Shown here piece by piece: positions 12,280 through 24,665 of a stretch of 64,000 bases of DNA. Each line of letters starts with the position of its first letter. The first letter of the stretch is position 1. Source of the DNA: Patiria pectinifera (Eukaryota; Echinodermata; Asteroidea; Valvatida; Asterinidae); contig CM057138.1 of NCBI GenBank assembly GCA_029964075.1, positions 10,410,932-10,474,931 of the forward strand, read 5' to 3'. A program made the position numbers and the translations under genes. The notes beneath the pieces are model-generated. The model worked only from the letters and a program-made list of their open reading frames with translations, was not told where the DNA came from and made no database searches.

Positions 12280-13382
12280 GTGAGTTTAGACGATTGGTTT
12301 AGCTCACATGGACAGATGAAATTAGGTTCGGTACGGTAGGTCGGCATAATTTTACCTTTTCTGAAAGGTTGAGATTTTCAAATTAAATGTAGTTGATTTT
12401 TGAATCCGCCAGTGCTACTTACATTCGCGATTTTTTAGAGAAGAATTCTGCGTTTGTTTGTTTTTTTACAAGTTCGCTTGATTGATTGGGAAGTTGTCTT
12501 CGCGATAACCAGTATGATTGGTTCCCGCCGCACCGCGCACTGTATAAAGAATGCATGATTGAATCGCTGTAACCTGTGTATGCCGCGGTGCAATTGCTGG
12601 TTGAAAAAGTAAAATGACAAGAAAACACCGATATTTGCGAGGTCTATTGTATAAAAAGGAGCTACTATTAAAAAAAAAAGGAATATAGCATAACGCATGC
12701 TTATACAGTTGTACGGACAGTGTCCGCCAGTTTTTTGCTTGGGTCAGATAGTTTTTTAGTCCTAATTATTATATATCCAAATAATATTTTGTAAAAAAAA
12801 GAAAAAAATGGGGAGTTGATTTTTATTTTTTGTTAAAATCAGAATTTTATATAATTTCACCGTAAATGCGAGGTTTCTTGGGTCAAATGCGATTTTCTTG
12901 GGTCAGAAAAATTATTTTTTTGCTTGGGTCCGATAATTTTTTAGTCCTAATTATTATGTCTAATTGTTATGCTGCAAACAGATTTAAAATGGCTCAAAGG
13001 ATAGAATTAAAAAGGAGAGGAAATGAAAATGGAGAGGGCAAGGAAGGCTGGGGAAGAACAATAATAAAAAAAGGAGAGAATTACATTGGGGCGGAATGTG
13101 CAGGGTTCGACCTCAACTTCTTTTGTTCACTAGCCAGCCGGGCTACTGGCCCACGGGCATTTCTACTAGCCCGCATTTTTTTAAATTAAATTTGACGTGA
13201 CAAGGCTACAGGTATGCACAAAACGATACAACACTCGTCTAACTACAAAAATCAGTTACTTTATTATCATCATTCACGGGTTCACTCCCAATCACACACA
13301 ACGGTCACACATACCCGTCACACTATTCCCAAATTCTTCCCAACCATGCCAACCCAATCCTCGAAACCACTCATAAAACGGC

Positions 13383-13545
13383 CCGCGTACGAGTTGGTTC
13401 GCGTACGAGTTGGTTCGCGTACGAGTTGGCTCGCGTACGAGTTGGCACGCGTACGAGTTGGTTCGCGTACGAGTTGTCTCGCGTACGAGTTGACCAATCC
13501 GCGTACGAGTTGACTCGCGTACGAGTTGGTTCACGTACGAGTTGA
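13383..13545. repeat. 16-bp minisatellite, right arm (inverted)
   Basis: About ten units of gcgtacgagttggttc, the reverse complement of the repeat at 12155-12279, with more variants (ggcacgc, tgtctcgc, tgaccaatcc). Unequal copy number in the two arms suggests each array expanded independently after the element formed. Confidence 0.9.
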
Positions 13546-13752
13546 CCTGTTTCCCATAGTTCTAGGACTTTAGGAGTACCCCGGTCCACCGTAACACGTA
13601 TGTAAGTCGGGGCATCATGGGCATGGTCGGGGATTGTCACTTAAATTTTGCCCGAGGGGTGGGGATTTTGTCACTTCAAAAGTGACAATCCCCACGTCTT
13701 GGGTGGGGCAGCCCGGGAGGGGAAGGGTGGAGGAAACAATTGATAGGCGCAT

Positions 13753-14122
13753 AACGGAACGTTACACAATGTACACTACGATCGCCATTCAATCTATCGT
13801 GTCCGGAAACTGGGCCACACTTGAAAACACGGTGCATGTTGTAGCCTAGTGTTAAACACTTTGTACAACGTACAGTGATACCAACATGCGTTGTATGATG
13901 CTAAATAAAATTTCGTATCCAAAATCCTCCTCACCAGAGCATCTTGCTGAGCATGAATCCTGTAGAGTTGGGGCCCAAAAATGCAACGGCGAAGTGATGC
14001 CATCCTTGACAATCAGTACAGTAGATCGTCGTGAAAATGATTGGGCTATGGGAAAGGGCGCCGCTTACGGCAGATGGTTAAACGCGCATGACGCCAAGGT
14101 GAACTACTAGAGCTGCAATCTA
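13753..14122. other. Unassigned spacer
   Basis: No gene signal was recognised between the TIR element and the first 57-bp satellite array. Confidence 0.4.
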
Positions 14123-14566
14123 TGGAACGCCAAAGAGGCATTTAATGTGATCATCGAATCGGTGATACACTTTTGCAATCGGTGATGCATATTCACGATC
14201 GGTGATGGACTTTCGCGATCGGTGATGGACTTTTACTGGTGTTGCATATTCACGATCGGTGATGGACTTTCGCAATCGGTGATGGACTTTCACTGGTGAT
14301 GCATATTCACGATCGGTGATGGACTTTCGCAATCGGTGATGGACTTTCACTGGTGATGCATATTCACGATCGGTGATGAACTTTCGCAATCGGTGATGGA
14401 CTTTTACTGGTGAAGCATATTCACGATCGGTGATGGACTTTCGCGACCGGTGATCAACTTTGCAATCGGTGATGGACTTTTGCAATCGGTGATGGACTTT
14501 TGCGACCGATGATCAACGACCCATCACCGATTGCAAAATCCATCATCGATCGCCAAAGTGCATCAG
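14123..14566 (-). repeat. 57-bp satellite array 1
   Basis: The unit, read on the minus strand, is three related sub-repeats: gtccatcaccgatcgcgaaa (20), gtccatcaccgatcgtgaat (20) and atgcatcaccagtaaaa (17). The array is preceded by a unique-looking 40-bp lead-in starting ggaacgccaaagaggcat, shared by all four arrays. At the right end (about 14505-14560) the words flip orientation. Frames stay open because 57 is divisible by three. Confidence 0.9.
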
Positions 14567-15540
14567 TTATTGAACGTGCATACCGCTGTGGCTTAGGGTT
14601 TCTCGTGTTGCCCCTGACGGTGATATTTGTTTACGGTGTTTTTGTGTTTGAAAGTGTCTTTCTCATATGTGAACTGCATTTTTTTAAAATTAATGTGCGT
14701 AAAATGTTTGTTGTTAGTGTATGCCGCTGTGGCTTTGGGCTTTGGTGCTGCCCTTATTGCAACCGGTAAATGCCCAATCCATGGTATCAGGAATAAAAAC
14801 ACTCCTCTGTGGATGTGGCATAAACACAGTGATTTGTTTTTATCCCATAAATAGTAAAAAGTTTTTTGCACCTGATGATTGATGGGTGGGCCATCGGAGA
14901 CAGCATATGGCGGGGTTATTGAGGGTCTGACCAGGCATCCAGGGGGCACAGGAATGCAATCACATCATCATCATCATCATCATAAATCCATCTAATAGCC
15001 AATGTTGGTATAGATATGTGGGGGCCTCTGGTCACTTAAGCACACTTAAGCGAGCACATGATGGACAGTACACAGAGGAACTTTCCTTGCAAACGTTTTT
15101 CCACCACCACCCCTTACATCCGCCAGTTATAGTGCTCCAAGGTTTCAAGAGACTATACAAATTACAAGGATTAAAATGTTCGCAATTTTTAGGATACAGA
15201 CAGCCTGCTCCTCATATTTATGGGGCAAATGAAACCATTCAATCCCTTGTTTTTCTATTTTGTTAGGCTAATTTGATACTTGCCGTAGCGCTCTCAAGTG
15301 TCACGAGGCTATGATGTGGGAAGTTATTTTTTTTGTAATTCAAGTATAATTTTCATTTGTTGTCATTATTGCCACATATCTCATGTTCATGTATTTCATT
15401 TATTGTCAAGTATATTGTGTATGTCGTGGCTTTGAGTCTCCGCTGTTGCCCACTACGGTTTGGTGTTGCCGTTATTAATATAACCATAACAATTGATAAT
15501 TCGACCGGTTTTCCCTATCATTGGTAATGCGGCTATAAAA
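14567..15540. repeat. Duplicated segment, copy 1 (direct and inverted partners)
   Basis: The start (gccaaagtgcatcagttatt) recurs after array 2 at 17091. 14712-14850 resembles 18183-18325. 14873-15041, with an (atc)n microsatellite, resembles 17131-17300 directly and 19596-19757 inverted. 15050-15391 matches 19262-19600 inverted, and 15226-15320 matches 17811-17905 directly. There is no coding evidence. Confidence 0.75.
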
Positions 15541-16160
15541 CACAACGATTTGTGCGTCGCCAGAATTTTTTGGCAGAGGGGCAAAACATTTTTCTCCCCG
15601 AAATACCTGGATTTTTTTCAGCATATTCACGATTTATCATTTTTCGAGGGTGGGCATTTTTCAAACAATATTACTTCGCGCCCCTTTTTCTGTCTTCTTC
15701 CCCATCTTTTTTTCTTTCTTTTTTTTCCCAGATTTTTTTTGCCGATGAACCCCCCCCCTGCGAAAATTCCTGGATCCGCCCCCTGTATCGGTACACAATT
15801 AAATGATGTAAATGTTGGTGAGTAAAGCTCACAGGTACAGGTAATTGTCTTCAAAATGATAGATCAGTAGTTAATATCTGACAATTCATTCTATGTGGAG
15901 TATAATATAGTTAGGCCTAATCTGTTCGTTCGGTCAATCTTTGACTCAGTTGGTCGGTGAGGTAATTACGATTGAACGGGTACAGCCACGACTCTGTGAA
16001 TACGATCCCGACTTCAAGTTGACGCCCTTATATATAGTCCACTCATACACGGTGTGATGATAAATATGAATATTCAAATATCACCCTGCAGCCGTCCACC
16101 ATACCACTGACATTAAACCTTCTCAGTGGCAGTGAACTGTGACTATGCTGGTCGAATTTT
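15541..16160. other. Sequence unique to the left palindrome arm
   Basis: The inverted partner at 18757-19757 runs continuously from the match of 16165 to the match of 15391, so about 770 bp (15393-16163) is either an insertion here or a deletion there. The part at 15555-15785 is T/C-rich and ends 'ctggatccgccc', reminiscent of termini of some DNA transposons, but no matching inverted end was found. Confidence 0.45.
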
Positions 16161-16765
16161 AAAAAAAAATGTTATCAAAGTAAGTGGGTGAAAATATCCC
16201 AGCCAACCCCCCCCCCCCCAAAAAAAACAACCCCACTTTCTTCAACTTAAATATGCTGTGATTTCTGGGCGACGGAGGCTGCCGGCGTCATGGGCAGACT
16301 AAGTTAGTAAGTTGTTTAGGTTGTCGGTACATAGGTAACTGTTGCGGTTGTACTCCTATTGGAAAATTTTAGTGTGTTTTTATTTATACATTATTCAATA
16401 TTTTCCTTTGATAACTCCGATGTTTAAGACCCAAAATGATTGTAAAAAGACTGTTCACACCGGTGAATAATTTATTATTCATTAGCTAAAGAATAATGTA
16501 ACCAATTGGGTTAAATAGCAAATGTTTGTTCTGTTTGTGCACTATACAATTGACAAGGCCACTTAAGACAAGCTCGAAAAGATCTCGGAAGTTGCGGCTC
16601 GATTGTAGACCGTTGTAGCCTATACATCATGTACATGATGTAAAGGTATGTCCTTAAAATTGAAAAGGATTCCATTATTTTGCTGAACGTCAGTTGGTGC
16701 ATGGAACGCGTTTGCATGTGGAACACCCAATTTGTGAGCCCCCATGTGAAAATGATTGACCTCGA
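16161..16765. repeat. Left arm of a large imperfect palindrome (inner part)
   Basis: 16165-16690 is the inverted counterpart of 18757-19262, including a short palindrome, catcatgtacatgatg. 16674-16760 also recurs directly at 20274-20360. The C-run near 16207 pairs with a G-run near 19210. No gene was recognised. Confidence 0.8.
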
Positions 16766-17096
16766 TCGTATGGAACGCCAAAGAGGCATTTAATGTGATC
16801 ATCGAATCGGTGATACACTTTTGCAATTGGTGATGCATATTCACGATCGGTGATGGACTTTCGCGATCGGTGATGGACTTTCACTGGTGATGCATATTCA
16901 CGATCGGTGATGGACTTTCGCGATCGGTGATGGACTTTTACTGGTGATGCATATTCACGATCGGTGATGGACTTTCGCGACCGGTGATCAACTTTGCAAT
17001 CGGTGATGGACTTTTGCAATCGGTGATGGATTTTTGCGACCGATGATCAACGACCCAACACCGATTGCAAAATCCATCACCGATCGCCAAAGTGCA
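16766..17096 (-). repeat. 57-bp satellite array 2
   Basis: Same lead-in (ggaacgccaaagaggcat) and same 57-bp unit as array 1, with fewer copies. It ends with the same orientation switch (about 17040-17090) and the same right flank, showing that arrays 1 and 2 were duplicated together with their surroundings. Confidence 0.9.
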
Positions 17097-18756
17097 TCAG
17101 TTATTGAACGTGCATACCGCTGTGGCTTAGGGTCTCTCGATGGTGGGCCATCGGAGACAGCATATGGCGGGGTTATTTGGGGGCCTGACCAGGTATCCAG
17201 GGGGCACAGGAATACAATCACATCATCATCATCGTCATCATCATCCTATATCCATCTAATAGCCAATCTTGGTGTAGATATGTGGGGGCCTCTGGTCACA
17301 GCACACGTACACCTGGATTTAGGATAAAATATTGAAACTACACATTTTTATGTTTTATATTGTCCTGGCCACGTGGTAAACATTTACCCGGGCCATCTAT
17401 CACCAGATCCTAGCATACTAGGATCTGGTGATAGATGGCCCCGGGTGTGTTTTTATGGGGCATAATACGTCCATAGTACGTCCTTCAGAGGGGGTGTCAG
17501 TCTTGTGATCCTACTGGAGGGGTTGAAAATTGGCGGGAAAACCCTGTGTGCTTGTGCACATTTACATAGGCTTGTGTACAAATGCACTATAAACATTGGG
17601 ATTATTTCGATCACCCCTGTGACCAAAATGGTATGTCAAATGGGGTTATGTCTGTGGTTTTAACGGCTGTTTGGGGCCTGAGAGATACTCCAGACATGCC
17701 AGAGGTTGATCAGGGTGAATGGGCTGGTTGTGAGGGTCGGGTGGCTCAAATTACATGTTGTGAAGTGGACATTCCATACAGTCACTGGATAGTAAACATT
17801 AAAGGTGCTCGCAAATGAAACCATTCAATCCCTTGTTTTTCTATTTTGTTAGGCTAATTTGATACTTGCCGTAGCGATCTCACTGTGTCACGAGGCTATG
17901 ATGTTTTCCTGACTGGAATGTACATCTGTGGGAAGCTATTTTTTGTTATTCAGTTTAATTTGCATTTGTTGTCATTTATTGCCACATATATCTCATTTTC
18001 ATATAGGCCTACATGTATTTCATTTATTGTCAAGCATATTGTGTATGCCGTGGCTTGTGTTGCCCACTACTGGTCGGGCCTGGTGTTGCCCCTTAATTGT
18101 GTTAATACGGTTATATGTTTTATAATATGTCCGTTCTCACTTGCGACTCCATTTTTTGTAATGTCCGTGAAATGTTTGTAGTTAGTGTATGCCGCTGTGG
18201 ATTTGGGCCTTTGTTGCCCATATTAACATTACCATAACAATTAACAATTCAAACGGTATATGCCATATCACAGGTATCCGGAATAAAACACTCCTCTGTG
18301 AATGTGGCATGAACAGAATGATTTGTTTTATAATAGGCCTATACCCTTTGGGAGACACTTTAGCGTCATACACTTACAGGCAAAATATTATCGTCGCAAA
18401 CAGACTCGATTGCTCGTGGTTGAATTAGTAAAAATTACCCGGCGAAACTTAGGTAAAATTGGAGTTACGGGTCATTAAAGTTGGGGGGAAACATGTGTGC
18501 ATTAGTTTATGGGAATGTTCCCCAAATAGCCAGTTATGGGTTATTATAAGTTATTATTTGTTATCATTATTATTAACATTATTATTATTTGGGTTGATTA
18601 TCACCATCAAGCAGCTCAGAAGCTGAATTGCACAGTGATTTACAGTAAAAATTGAAATGAATTAAAAATAAACACATTTCACGAGAAATCGAAACACATA
18701 CAAAATGCACAACAACAATCCATTATTCTCAAAAAACATATACATGTACACTCGGA
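17097..18756. repeat. Duplicated segment, copy 2, plus palindrome centre
   Basis: 17131-17300 and 17811-18325 are direct copies of parts of 14567-15540, here separated by other DNA. 17392-17432 carries the inverted pair 'catctatcaccagatcctag' and its reverse. Open frames such as 17885-18181 lie in repeated sequence and have no family match. No gene is supported. Confidence 0.65.
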
Positions 18757-19757
18757 TAATGGAATCCTTTTCAATTTTAAGAACATACCTTTACATCATG
18801 TACATGATGTATAGGCTACAACGGTCTACAATCGAGCCGCAACTTCCGAGATCTTTTCGAGCTTGTCTTAAGTGACCTTGTCAATTGTATAGTGCACAAA
18901 CAGAACAGACATTCGCTATTTAACCCAATTGGTTACATTATTCTTTAACTAATGAATAATAAATGATTCACCGGTGTGCACAGTCTTTTTAAAATCATTT
19001 TGGGTACTTAAACATCGGAGTTATCAAAGGAAAATATTGAATAATGTATAAATAAAAACACACTAAAATGTTCCAATGAAAGGAGTACAACCGCAACAGT
19101 TACCTATGTATCGACAACCTTAACAAAGCTGTCTGCCCATGACGCCGGCAGCCTCCGTCGCCCAGAAATCACAGCATATTTAAGTTGAAGAAAGTGGGTT
19201 TTTTTTTGGGGGGGGGGTTGGCTGGGATATTTTCACCCACTTACTTTGATAATATAAAAAAAAACATGAACATGAGATATGTGGCAATAATGACAACAAA
19301 TGAAAATTATACATGTACTTGAATTACAAAAAAATAACTTCCCACATCATAGCCTCGTGACACTTGAGAGCTAAATAGAAAAACAAGGGATTGAATGGTT
19401 TCATTTGCCCCATAAATATGAGGAGCAGGCTGTCTGTATCCTGAAAATTGAGAACATTTTAATCCTTGTAATTTATATAGTCTCTTGAAACCTTGGAGCA
19501 CTATAACTGGCGGATGTAAGTGGTGGTGGTGGAAAAACATTTGCAAGGAAAGTTCCTCTGTGTACTGTCCATCATGTACTCACTTAAATGTGCTTAAGTG
19601 ACCAGAGGCCCCCACATATCTATACCAAGATTGGCTATTAGATGGATTTATGATGATGATGATGATGATGTGATTGCATTCCTGTGCCCCCTGGATGCCT
19701 GCTCAGACCCCTCAATAACCCCGCCATATATGCTGTCTCCAATGACCCACACATCAA
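18757..19757. repeat. Right arm of large imperfect palindrome
   Basis: Reverse-complement copy of 16165-16690 (18757-19262), then of 15050-15391 (19262-19600), then of 14880-15041 (19596-19757), including the (atg)n microsatellite at about 19650-19672. With the left arm it forms a palindrome of about 1 kb arms around a 2.1-kb centre. Confidence 0.8.
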
Positions 19758-20358
19758 TCATCATATTATGCAAAAACCTTTTATCACGTATTGGTAAAAA
19801 ATACTCGGACTCAAATTTAAGGACATGAGAAACACATTGCTGAGATGATTGGTAAAGCTAATAGAAAATTATTCATGTTCAGGGAACTGAAAGAAACTGG
19901 TTTTACTCAAAGAACTTGTTACCCTATGTTAGACCAGTCCTAGAAAACGCATCGCCGGTTTGGCACTCAAGCATTACACTCAAACAGACCAATCTAATTT
20001 AGTCGATCCAAAAGAGTTTGCCGTATTATTCTATCTCTGGATTACCTTTATGATAGAAGAACCACTACGTGTACAAACTTTGCTCTAGGTGCTTTTAAAT
20101 CAGGCAAATTTAATGAGTGGTTCCCTCAATCAAAAAGTTGGCACACTATGAATCTTAGATCGAGTAGAACACTCAAGGAGTATCCCAGTTCATCCAAGAG
20201 ATTTCAAAATAGCCCGGACTCATCAATAGTTCAACATAGGATTTTCAAATGTATACAATTTTAATTGCTATTATTTTGCTGAACGTCAGTTGGTGCATGA
20301 AACGCGTTTGCATATGGAACACCCAATTTGTGAGCCCCCATGTGAAAATGATTGACCT
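19758..20358. other. Unassigned spacer
   Basis: Nothing recognised at 19758-20270. Fragments such as 'aagaacttgttaccctatgttagacc' and 'tttaatgagtggttccctc' hint at an old LINE 3' region, but no frame survives. 20274-20358 is a direct copy of 16674-16760. Confidence 0.35.
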
Positions 20359-21447
20359 CGATCGTGCCCCAATTCCACGACTGAAAAAAAATGGTAGCTG
20401 GTAAGTGGAGACCTGGAGCACGTGTTGTTGCGAGGGCTAAAGGGACAAGGTGATTGATTGCCAAAGAAGACATGGCTGGCACAAACCACAGAGCTAGCTC
20501 TATTTCCCACAGTGGTCTTAGAAATAGATTGGTACCATGCTGCATTACAAAAATTTACACATGGAATCATTGCTCTTTGGGGGGAAAAATGATAATATTT
20601 TCTAATCTTAAAAATGATTAATCTAAATTTAACTCTTATAAAAAAAAACCCCGTGGATCGAAAATTACATCGGTTACGTGGAAGTAAAATTTATCAGATT
20701 TTCGCAAAAGGTATTAAAAAAAAAACAGCAGAGCAAAATAAAGGCTCTGCGCATTTGCAATTAAATTGCTCCAGAGCAAGGAACATAGATAAGTATAATA
20801 CGTGCAAATGATGGACGCAACACACAGATGCGACGGTCGTGAAAGTCCATCGCCATTTCGGTGATCACATTAAATGCCTCTTTGGCGTTCCTGTTTCGCC
20901 AAAAGCGGCATTTAATCGGTGATGGACTTTCGCGATCGGTGATGGTCTTTTGCAATCGGTGATCAAAGCTGCGATGACCAGTCGTTGAGTAAAAGTCCAT
21001 CACCGATTGCGAAAGTCCATCACCGATCGTGAATATGCATCACCAGTAAAAGTCCATCACCGATCGCGAAAGTCCATCACCGATCGTGAATATGCATCAC
21101 CAGTAAAAGTCCATCACCGATCGCGAAAGGCCATCACCGATCGTGAATATGCATCACCAGTAAAAGTTCATCACCGATCGCGAAAGTCCATCACCGATCG
21201 TGAATTATGCATCACCAGTAAAAGTCCATCACCGATCGCGAACGTCCATCACCGATCGTGAATTATGCATCACCAGTAAAGTCCATCACCGATCACGAAA
21301 GTCCATCACCGATCGTGAATATGCATCACCAGTAAAAGTCCATCACCGATCGCGAAAGTCCATCACCGATCGTGAATATGCATCACCGATTGCAAAAGTG
21401 TATCACCGATTCGATGATCACATTAAATGCCTCTTTGGCGTTCCATA
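20359..21447. repeat. 1,089-bp tandem duplication, unit 1
   Basis: It begins cgatcgtgcccc at 20359. The same start recurs at 21448. The unit has about 490 bp of non-satellite sequence and then the 57-bp array 3, and ends with the shared 'cattaaatgcctctttggcg' flank. Unit 2 is shorter mainly because its array has fewer copies. Confidence 0.9.
20855..21416 (+). repeat. 57-bp satellite array 3
   Basis: Plus-strand orientation of the 57-bp unit, about eight copies, with local variants (gtgaattatgc insertions near 21200 and 21260). It is flanked on the left by 'gcggcatttaatcggtgatgg' and on the right by the common lead-in in reverse. Confidence 0.9.
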
Positions 21448-22368
21448 CGATCGTGCCCCAATTCCACGACTGCAAAAAAAATGGTAGCTGGTAAGTGGAG
21501 ACCTGAAGCACGTGTTGTTGCGAGGGCTAAAGGGACAAGGTGATTGATTGCCAAAGAAGACATGGCTGGCACCATAGAGCTAGCTCTATTTCCCACAGTG
21601 GTCTTAGAAATAGATTGAGTACCATGCTGCATTACAAAAATGTACACATCGAATCATTGCTCTTTGGAAAAACAATGATATTTTCTAATCTTAAAAATGA
21701 TTAATCTAAATTTAACTCTTATCAAAAACACACACCATGGTTCGAAACTGATTACATCGGTTACGTGGAAGGAAAATTTATCAGATTTTCGCGAAAGGTA
21801 TTAAAAAAACAGAAGAGCAACATAAAGGCTCTGCGCATTTGAAATTAAATTGCTCCAGAGCAAGGAACATAGATAAGTATAATACGTGCAAATGATTACG
21901 ACGCAACACACAGATGCGACGGTCGCGAAAGTCCATCACCGTTTCGGTGATCAGATTAAATGCCTCTTTGGCGTTCCTGTTTCGCCAAAAGCGGCATTTA
22001 ATCGGTGATGGTCTTTCGCGATCGGTGATCAAAGCTGCGATGACCAGTCGTTGAGTAAAAGTCCATCACCGATTGCGAAAGTCCATCACCGATCGTGAAT
22101 ATGCATCACCAGTAAAAGTCCATCACCGATTGCGAAACTCCATCACCGATCGTGAATATGCATCACCAGTAAAAGTCCATCACCGATCGCGAAAGTCCAT
22201 CACCGATCGTGAATATGCATCACCAGTAAAAGTCCATTACTATGCATCACCAGTAAAAGTCCATCACCGATCGCGAAAGTCCATCACCGATCGTGAATAT
22301 GCATCACCGATTGCAAAAGTCCATCACCGATTCGATGATCACATTAAATGCCTCTTTGGCGTTCCATA
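21448..22368. repeat. 1,089-bp tandem duplication, unit 2
   Basis: Direct copy of 20359-21447 with small indels, for example the shorter phrase around 21571. It ends at 'gcgttccata', the same phrase that ends unit 1. Confidence 0.9.
21926..22340 (+). repeat. 57-bp satellite array 4
   Basis: Same unit and orientation as array 3. An internal truncated unit near 22238-22260 ('gtccattactatgcatcacc') records a deletion. Confidence 0.9.
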
Positions 22369-22397
22369 GCAATCTGCCGTCTGTTGGTCAACTCATC

Positions 22398-23669
22398 CTA
22401 GTCAGGTGGCATATGTTCGGAATCGTGACCGACTGGTCCAAAGCACCAAACTTGGCAGATAGATTCTTATAGCCCTAGAGAAGACATTTAGAAGGGGTGG
22501 CACCTGAAATTCTTTTGGGAAGGGTGCCTAATTTGCATAAATCGTTAATCCCTGCCGTGTAATATATTTATTCGCATATTTGGGTATATTTTATTTTATT
22601 TTTTTATTTTTTGAAAAGTGTATTTTGGTGATTCTACTTGCATATTCTTACTTCAACAACATTTTGTAAAACATGTAAGTGACTGAATAATTAGGAGGAC
22701 ATATTAAAGAACCAAAATTGCTACTATTTTACCCTAAAGTTACGCGCATTTACCTTTTCCTCAGATATCATCAACTAGTCTCGCCAAACGTGGGTATTGA
22801 TGAGCTTCAAATTCACAAAGCTACTTACTGGCATAGTTACCCTAACAAAAATAAGTGGGAAATCAAGTGAAAATTGATAACATCTTGATGTTTAACCCAA
22901 AAGACCAAAAAAGGGGAGAAAATGTGGTGTCCATCAATTGGGCTAGTACAGGAAGGGTAACGTGGGGACTTGAACAAGTTCAACGAAATCCCCCTAAATA
23001 AGAGATTATTGTTGTTTACAATAATTTTGTCTACGCCAAAAGGTTTTCTCAACAATAATTTTGGGAATTTCCTTGAACTTGTCCCAGTCTCCCATGTTAG
23101 GCAACTCATCACCTACGTGTTAGCCTAATTTCGGGACACCTCGTGTTTTCCCTTTTTGTTTTCTGGGCTAAATATGACAATGTTATCATTGTTCACATGA
23201 TTTTGCATAAGGTTTTAATAGGGTAACTGTACCAGTAAGCTACTTGGTGAATTTGAGGTTCATCAATGCTGATGTTTGGCAAGACTAATTGATGACGTCT
23301 GGAGACAAGGTAAATGCGCACAATTTTAGGGCTTAATAGTAGCCATTTTGGATCGTTACTATGTCCTCATAATTATTCAGTCACTTATATGCTTTGGAAA
23401 ATGTTATTTAAGTAAAGATATGTAAGTAAAATCCCCAAAATAAACTTTTCAAACAAAAAAAATAGAAATATACCCAAATATAGGAATAAATATATTACAC
23501 GACAGGGATTAAAGATTTATGCAAATTAGGCACCCTTCCCAAAAGAATTTCAGGTGTCACCCCTTCTAAATATCTTCTCTAGGTCTATAAGAATCTATCT
23601 GCCAAGTTTGGTGCTTTGGACCAGTCGGTCACGATCTTGACGAAAATTAGATCTAAGCCAACTGACTAG
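22398..23669. mobile_element. Foldback element with about 430-bp inverted arms
   Basis: 22424-22855 is the inverted copy of about 23215-23636. The similarity reaches to tips near 22398 (tagtcaggtggc) and 23668 (gccaactgacta). The middle (about 22940-23100) holds a second inverted pair around 'acttgaacaagttcaa' and 'ttccttgaacttgtccc'. No transposase is seen and no target duplication was found. Its right tip touches the start of segmental-duplication copy A. Confidence 0.75.
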
Positions 23670-23820
23670 TTCAGCTGACGCGAATTTCATGAACTAACCT
23701 ATATTAGTGAACCACACGTGACCGTGTTTCAGCCAACCAGGATATGAAGAACCAGCAAGAGGTGTGTTATATAAATCCTTATAACGTCACTTCGAAATCT
23801 CATAATACTCATGTCTGAAA

Positions 23821-24665
23821 GCTTGGATCGATTCTGCAAAATAAAAGTTAAGCGCCGTGTTGCGCGGTAAATAATGACTCATATTATTCATGCCAACTTC
23901 CAATGTAAATTTAATATGTTTGCTTGCTGTAGAAACCAAATATTTCTCCTTTTGGAGAAATTTTGTACACGTACTCATCGAATTTAAAACGACAACTTTT
24001 GCACTTTTGCACACTGAGCTCTGTCACAGCTCGCAGGTAAACAAGCCAAAACGTGGACAACCTCTTCCAGTGCATGCCAGTGCAGAAACAAGTACCAGCG
24101 TCAACGCTTTCAAGAAGAAATACACAAAACACAACAGAAGCAGTACATTTGCCGCGTTTGATTGTCAAATTTAATTTGGGGCGGAAAATGTTTAGACCCA
24201 CCTTTTCGGGGGAAAACTGTGTTCTGGACCCGTCCTTGTACCCCCGCTCCCAATAGGTCTAATCTACAGCCATAGATTTGTATTATGTGTTTTTTAGACA
24301 GAGACATTTTCCGGTTCTTATTACATGATTTTCCTAGCGTATCCAACTTCAGGCGTTGAATACTCATAACATGGTTTGGGGGGACATTCCTCATTTTGCC
24401 ACATTAGGTCACAAATGTGACCTCGAGATGAAAATAAAACTGCCCTCAAACGCACGTGAAAGTCATGAAAGCACTTTGATCTTATTTAAAAATGATCTCC
24501 TCTCTTGTAATGCAAAAGTGCCCTTCAAAAACACAAATACCCCTCGCGCATTACAAGATTGTGAACCTTCTCGAGATGGAAAAATATCCCTCGAAAACAC
24601 GAATGACCCCTCTCGCAATAAAATAATTGTGCCCCTCTAGCTCTCAAAATGGAAAACTGGCCTGT
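23821..24665. other. 845-bp segment absent from copy B
   Basis: Copy B joins 'catgtctgaaa' directly to 'aataaataatag' (46255-46275). Here 845 bp intervene. No TIRs, tail or target duplication were recognised, so insertion in A and deletion from B are both possible. No gene was seen. Confidence 0.7.

Larger units (their letters stand above)
11923..13752. mobile_element. TIR element with minisatellite-bearing arms
   Basis: The outer ends are inverted copies (ATGCGCCTATCAAATGTTTC on the left; the reverse of ATGCGCCTATCAATTGTTTC on the right). Similarity continues inward through a GC-rich part, a 'cctagaactatg' segment and an array of 16-bp repeats, so each arm is about 370 bp (11923-12282 and 13383-13752). 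The centre has no recognisable protein. A duplicated phrase ending 'tttttagtcctaattatta' lies at about 12740 and 12925. A clear target duplication is not visible. Confidence 0.75.

Noticed and set aside
14964..14990. CRISPR-like or prokaryotic features in the repeat arrays
   Set aside because: The arrays have no unique spacers, and the window is clearly eukaryotic with spliced genes and LINEs. The (atc)n runs are ordinary microsatellites.
14120..22369. Open frames with repeated ITDREYASPVKVHHRSRK-like peptides
   Set aside because: They are translations of the 57-bp satellite, open because the unit is a multiple of three. There are no start or splice signals and no family.
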